NCBI GenBank assembly: GCA_024399835.1
Contig: JAKSNK010000001.1
Location: 1-64,000, forward strand
Direction: 5' to 3'
Length of the DNA: 64,000 nt
Origin: Paludibacteraceae bacterium
GTDB taxonomy: Bacteria; Bacteroidota; Bacteroidia; Bacteroidales; Paludibacteraceae
The notes under the pieces were generated by a model. The model saw only the letters and a list, made by a program, of their open reading frames with translations, did not search any database and had not been told where the DNA came from. The translations under genes and the position numbers were made by a program. Shown here one piece after another: positions 61,469 through 64,000 of this stretch (position 1 is the stretch's first letter; every line of letters begins with the position of its first letter).

Positions 61469-61536
61469 GGTTAATCGGTTAATCGGTGAACCGGTGAATC
61501 GGGAGATTGAATTAAGAATTAAGAATTAAGAATTAT
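61469..61536. repeat. four 8-bp and four 7-bp tandem units between sdhC and sdhA
   Basis: 61469-61500: GGTTAATC, GGTTAATC, GGTGAACC, GGTGAATC. 61509-61536: GAATTAA, GAATTAA, GAATTAA, GAATTAT. They separate two genes of one operon by 90 nt. Confidence 0.7.
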
Positions 61537-61548
61537 GAGATTGGGGGA

Positions 61549-62256
61549 TTAGTTAATCATCTGACCGATATTGACACCCAAGAAATAAACGACTACAATC
61601 ATAAACAAGCCCACGGCGAGAGTGGCGAAGATAATGCCAATCACTTTGATACGCTTGAGCCAAATGAGATTGCTCCATCCGAGCGTCTGCAGTGCGCTCC
61701 ATACACCGTGCGAGAGGTGGAACCACAGCGCAGCGAGCCAAACCATGTAAAGCAGGCAGAAGATGATACCGCACCAACCGTTGGTGAACAGTCCTTTAAC
61801 GATAGCACTACCGTCCTGCGGGTCAAACATGGATGTGTGAATGCCTGTGAGTTCGGCAAACTGCATTTTCCACCAGAAGTTAATCAGGTGCAGCACCAAG
61901 AACCCGATAACGATAATACCGAGCACGAGCATGTTTTTGGAAGCCCACTGTACGCCTTCCTGCCGTGCTTCAACGGCATAACGGTCGTTGCCACGCGCAG
62001 CGCGGTTTTGGATAGTGAGATAAATGGCATAGCAGAAGTGTACGACTACGCCGAGAGCGAGAACGAGCGTGCCGATGATGGCGTACCAATTGGCACCCAA
62101 CATGGCGCAGATCCAATTGTAACCCTGCGTACCAAACAAGTCGTCAATGACGAGACAGAGGTTCATCGAACCATGGAAGAGCAGGAAAAGGACCAAAAAG
62201 AGACCGGTAATACTCATAATGAATTTACGGCCGATAGATGAATCTTTTAACCACAT
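61549..62256 (-). CDS. sdhC: succinate dehydrogenase/fumarate reductase cytochrome b subunit
   Basis: 235 aa with five hydrophobic helices, as in type-B di-haem quinol:fumarate reductases. Candidate haem His are in LLFHGSMNLCLV, VVHFCYAIYL, VLHLINFWW and FHLSHGVW. It anchors SdhAB and exchanges electrons with menaquinone. First gene of the C-A-B set, 21 nt below the nucleotidase gene and therefore possibly transcribed from that gene's promoter. Confidence 0.93.
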   Translation of the reverse strand: MWLKDSSIGRKFIMSITGLFLVLFLLFHGSMNLCLVIDDLFGTQGYNWICAMLGANWYAIIGTLVLALGVVVHFCYAIYLTIQNRAARGNDRYAVEARQEGVQWASKNMLVLGIIVIGFLVLHLINFWWKMQFAELTGIHTSMFDPQDGSAIVKGLFTNGWCGIIFCLLYMVWLAALWFHLSHGVWSALQTLGWSNLIWLKRIKVIGIIFATLAVGLFMIVVVYFLGVNIGQMIN

Positions 62257-62277
62257 AATGATTTAATTATTAATTAT

Positions 62278-63963
62278 TTAATGAATTTGATTGCCTAATA
62301 TATCTATGCACATCTGTCCCTTGCGGATATAGATGCGGCCATTGATTAGTTGTTTCCGCACAACATGCGGCATGGATATGCTCTCCATACCTGATGGTTT
62401 GTCAGCAAATAATATTCGCCCCTGAACATCGGCATATTGCGTCGGAATTTGTCCGCCTAATGTATCCGTTACATATTGCACCAATGCATCTTGGTCAACC
62501 ATTACTTTGTCCAAAAGTACAGTTGCCTTTTTCATAATAGCCAGACCTGCCACGTATGAGGAAGTGGCTACCGAATAAGCCTCATCGGGTTGCAGCGGCT
62601 GCCAATCTTGACCGTCCCATATATAAAAATCATACACACGGCGTTCACCGGTCAAGCACCATTGTTCATCCTCTATCTTTTGCTGATTGTGAATAGTGGT
62701 GTCTATCGTGTATCGCAAACCGCTGATTTGCATAAAGTCACCATTTTCTTGGGGACAAAAACGACACATATATTCCGTAAAGTCCATCAGTTGCTGCCCG
62801 GAAACAGACAGGACGCACATATCATTGGCAAAAGGCGATACATCAACAATCTGCTGATACGTAATGTCTCCTTGTGGGATAGACGCACGCACGCCCCCAC
62901 CATTGCATAAACCGATCTGCGCCTGCAGCACGATACGATAGGCGTCAGCGACCATATCTCCTATGTTCGTTTCTTCCTGCCTTACGGCTCGTGAGCCATC
63001 GGGACGGGAGATGGTCAAGTCATAGGCCGTATAACCGACTTTTTTGTTCAGCAACGAAGCAGCATCGGCATATATATTACGAATAACATCATCCACTTGG
63101 GAACTGTGAGAGATACCCATGGTGTCCAACAACTCGCAAGTGGCAACGCGGTTGTCGCCCTGAACCGTCAGGGTCAGTTTGCCTATTTTTTGGAACTTGG
63201 TGCCCGTTTGCGTCAGTAGCACATCGTGATTGTCGGCATCCTTGATGTATTCGCTTTCATTGACGGTATGAGAATGTCCGTCCAACACCACATCCACGCC
63301 CGTGAGTTGGGCAATGAGACCGGCACTGGTTGGAGACCCTTTTTCGCCAATATGCAGCATAGCAATCACAAAATCCGGGTTCTGTGCCCTGACTTCATCT
63401 ATATTGCGCTGAATGACTTGTACCAGCGAATCCCTGCACAACGAATAGAGCGCATTGCCCTGTTTATCCTCAAAGGCATAATATTCTTCCCTCGTGGCAA
63501 GCGGAGTCAAAACGCCTACAAAAGCGACTTTGATACCCCCAACAGTTTTAATGGAATACGGCTGAAATACCCGATGATTAGCCGCATCGTATAAATTCGA
63601 ACAAATCACGTCAGATGTCATTTGATTCATCAGATTCATCATCTGTTGTCCTCCGTAATCGAACTCGTGATTGCCTAAGTTCACCACATCATATTGGGCA
63701 GCATTCATTGCATCCACGCAGTACTGTCCCTTTGAAATTGCGCCATATACGCCCCCTTGGGCAAAATCTCCGCCGGACACCATCAAAGTGGCAATTCCTG
63801 CTTGCTGCAACGAATCGCGCAAGCCTGCCATTACGGGATATCCGTTTATTTGACAATGCACATCGTTATCATACAAAACAATAGCGGAACGGCTATCCAC
63901 GCTTTGAGCCAATACATGCAGCCCCAAACAAGCAATAAAAAATAGAGTGTAAAATCTTCCCAT
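62278..63963 (-). CDS. secreted 5'-nucleotidase/metallophosphatase
   Basis: 561 aa from the ATG at 63963 (an upstream in-frame extension of 9 codons lies partly within the promoter region). Signal peptide MGRFYTLFFIACLGLHVLAQ. Metallophosphoesterase domain: YDNDVHCQ, VSGGDFAQGG, VNLGNHEFDYGG, MLHIGEKG and DVVLDGHSH supply the two-metal ligands; the 5'-nucleotidase C-terminal domain follows (GVRASIPQGDITYQQIVDV). The end, RKQLINGRIYIRKGQMCID then ILGNQIH, matches the short C-terminal motif on the BspA-like protein and the pectate lyase. It probably releases nucleosides and phosphate outside the cytoplasm. Confidence 0.9.
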   Translation of the reverse strand: MGRFYTLFFIACLGLHVLAQSVDSRSAIVLYDNDVHCQINGYPVMAGLRDSLQQAGIATLMVSGGDFAQGGVYGAISKGQYCVDAMNAAQYDVVNLGNHEFDYGGQQMMNLMNQMTSDVICSNLYDAANHRVFQPYSIKTVGGIKVAFVGVLTPLATREEYYAFEDKQGNALYSLCRDSLVQVIQRNIDEVRAQNPDFVIAMLHIGEKGSPTSAGLIAQLTGVDVVLDGHSHTVNESEYIKDADNHDVLLTQTGTKFQKIGKLTLTVQGDNRVATCELLDTMGISHSSQVDDVIRNIYADAASLLNKKVGYTAYDLTISRPDGSRAVRQEETNIGDMVADAYRIVLQAQIGLCNGGGVRASIPQGDITYQQIVDVSPFANDMCVLSVSGQQLMDFTEYMCRFCPQENGDFMQISGLRYTIDTTIHNQQKIEDEQWCLTGERRVYDFYIWDGQDWQPLQPDEAYSVATSSYVAGLAIMKKATVLLDKVMVDQDALVQYVTDTLGGQIPTQYADVQGRILFADKPSGMESISMPHVVRKQLINGRIYIRKGQMCIDILGNQIH

Positions 63964-63987
63964 GTTTTCAAATTTCTTTTGAGGGTA

Positions 63988-63995
63988 CAAAGGTA
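63988..63995 (-). promoter_or_regulatory. -7 box of the 5'-nucleotidase gene
   Basis: Minus strand TACCTTTG; the -33 box would lie beyond the window edge. Confidence 0.6.
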
Positions 63996-64000
63996 CAAAA

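Overview
This window is chromosomal DNA from a member of the Bacteroidota, most likely order Bacteroidales. Evidence: nearly every transcription unit has a -33 TTTG / -7 TAnnTTTG promoter with about 20 nt between the boxes. The gene set is typical: methylmalonyl-CoA epimerase plus a Na+-pumping decarboxylase, a CAB-type fumarate reductase, a GT3-type glycogen synthase, BspA-like leucine-rich repeat proteins, DUF6175 and a probable type IX secretion C-terminus. Succinate- and propionate-forming anaerobic metabolism is inferred; the genus cannot be told from the sequence.

Layout. 1-11.9 kb (minus strand): a partial secreted protein, an outer-membrane beta-barrel protein, and a giant exported protein of about 3320 aa with an IgGFc-binding-like N-terminal region, about 33 Cys-containing repeats in higher-order blocks and a T9SS-like end. 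11.9-14.6 kb: valS. 14.6-18.8 kb (minus): five small exported proteins including a DUF6175 member and a paralogous pair. 18.9-24.4 kb (minus): mce, carboxyltransferase, OadG-like, biotin carrier and OadB-like genes, then a translationally coupled trpB2, all behind one promoter. 24.4-28.3 kb: two small proteins, repeat-rich intergenic DNA, a BspA-like protein and a candidate structured RNA. 28.4-45.7 kb: histidine kinase, ispE, a second LRR_5 protein, two dipeptidases, glycogen synthase, a PKD lipoprotein, miaA, a pRiA4b-like protein, a nucleosidase-like protein, a TamB-like protein, an SDR enzyme, a Pmp3-like protein and a flavodoxin-like protein.

45.7-51.0 kb is an accessory region: a broken RhuM-type gene, a uracil-DNA-glycosylase-like protein, a PD-(D/E)XK-like protein, then a 2.6-kb island with an AAA ATPase plus RloB-like pair (AbiL/RloAB-like defence) lying between the intact tRNA-Asp gene and a 33-bp perfect copy of its 3' end. 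51.2-64 kb returns to core functions: MATE exporter, uvrB, an exported lipoprotein coupled to ybeY, a PL1 pectate lyase, fumarate reductase and a secreted 5'-nucleotidase.

The energy genes fit together: fumarate reductase makes succinate, and the epimerase plus decarboxylase act on methylmalonyl-CoA to yield propionyl-CoA while exporting Na+; the mutase is not in this window. The most unusual content is the tRNA-Asp island, the hierarchically duplicated giant protein, intergenic arrays of an 11-bp unit family at three loci, a short C-terminal motif on unrelated secreted proteins, and interlocked divergent promoters of near-identical geometry.
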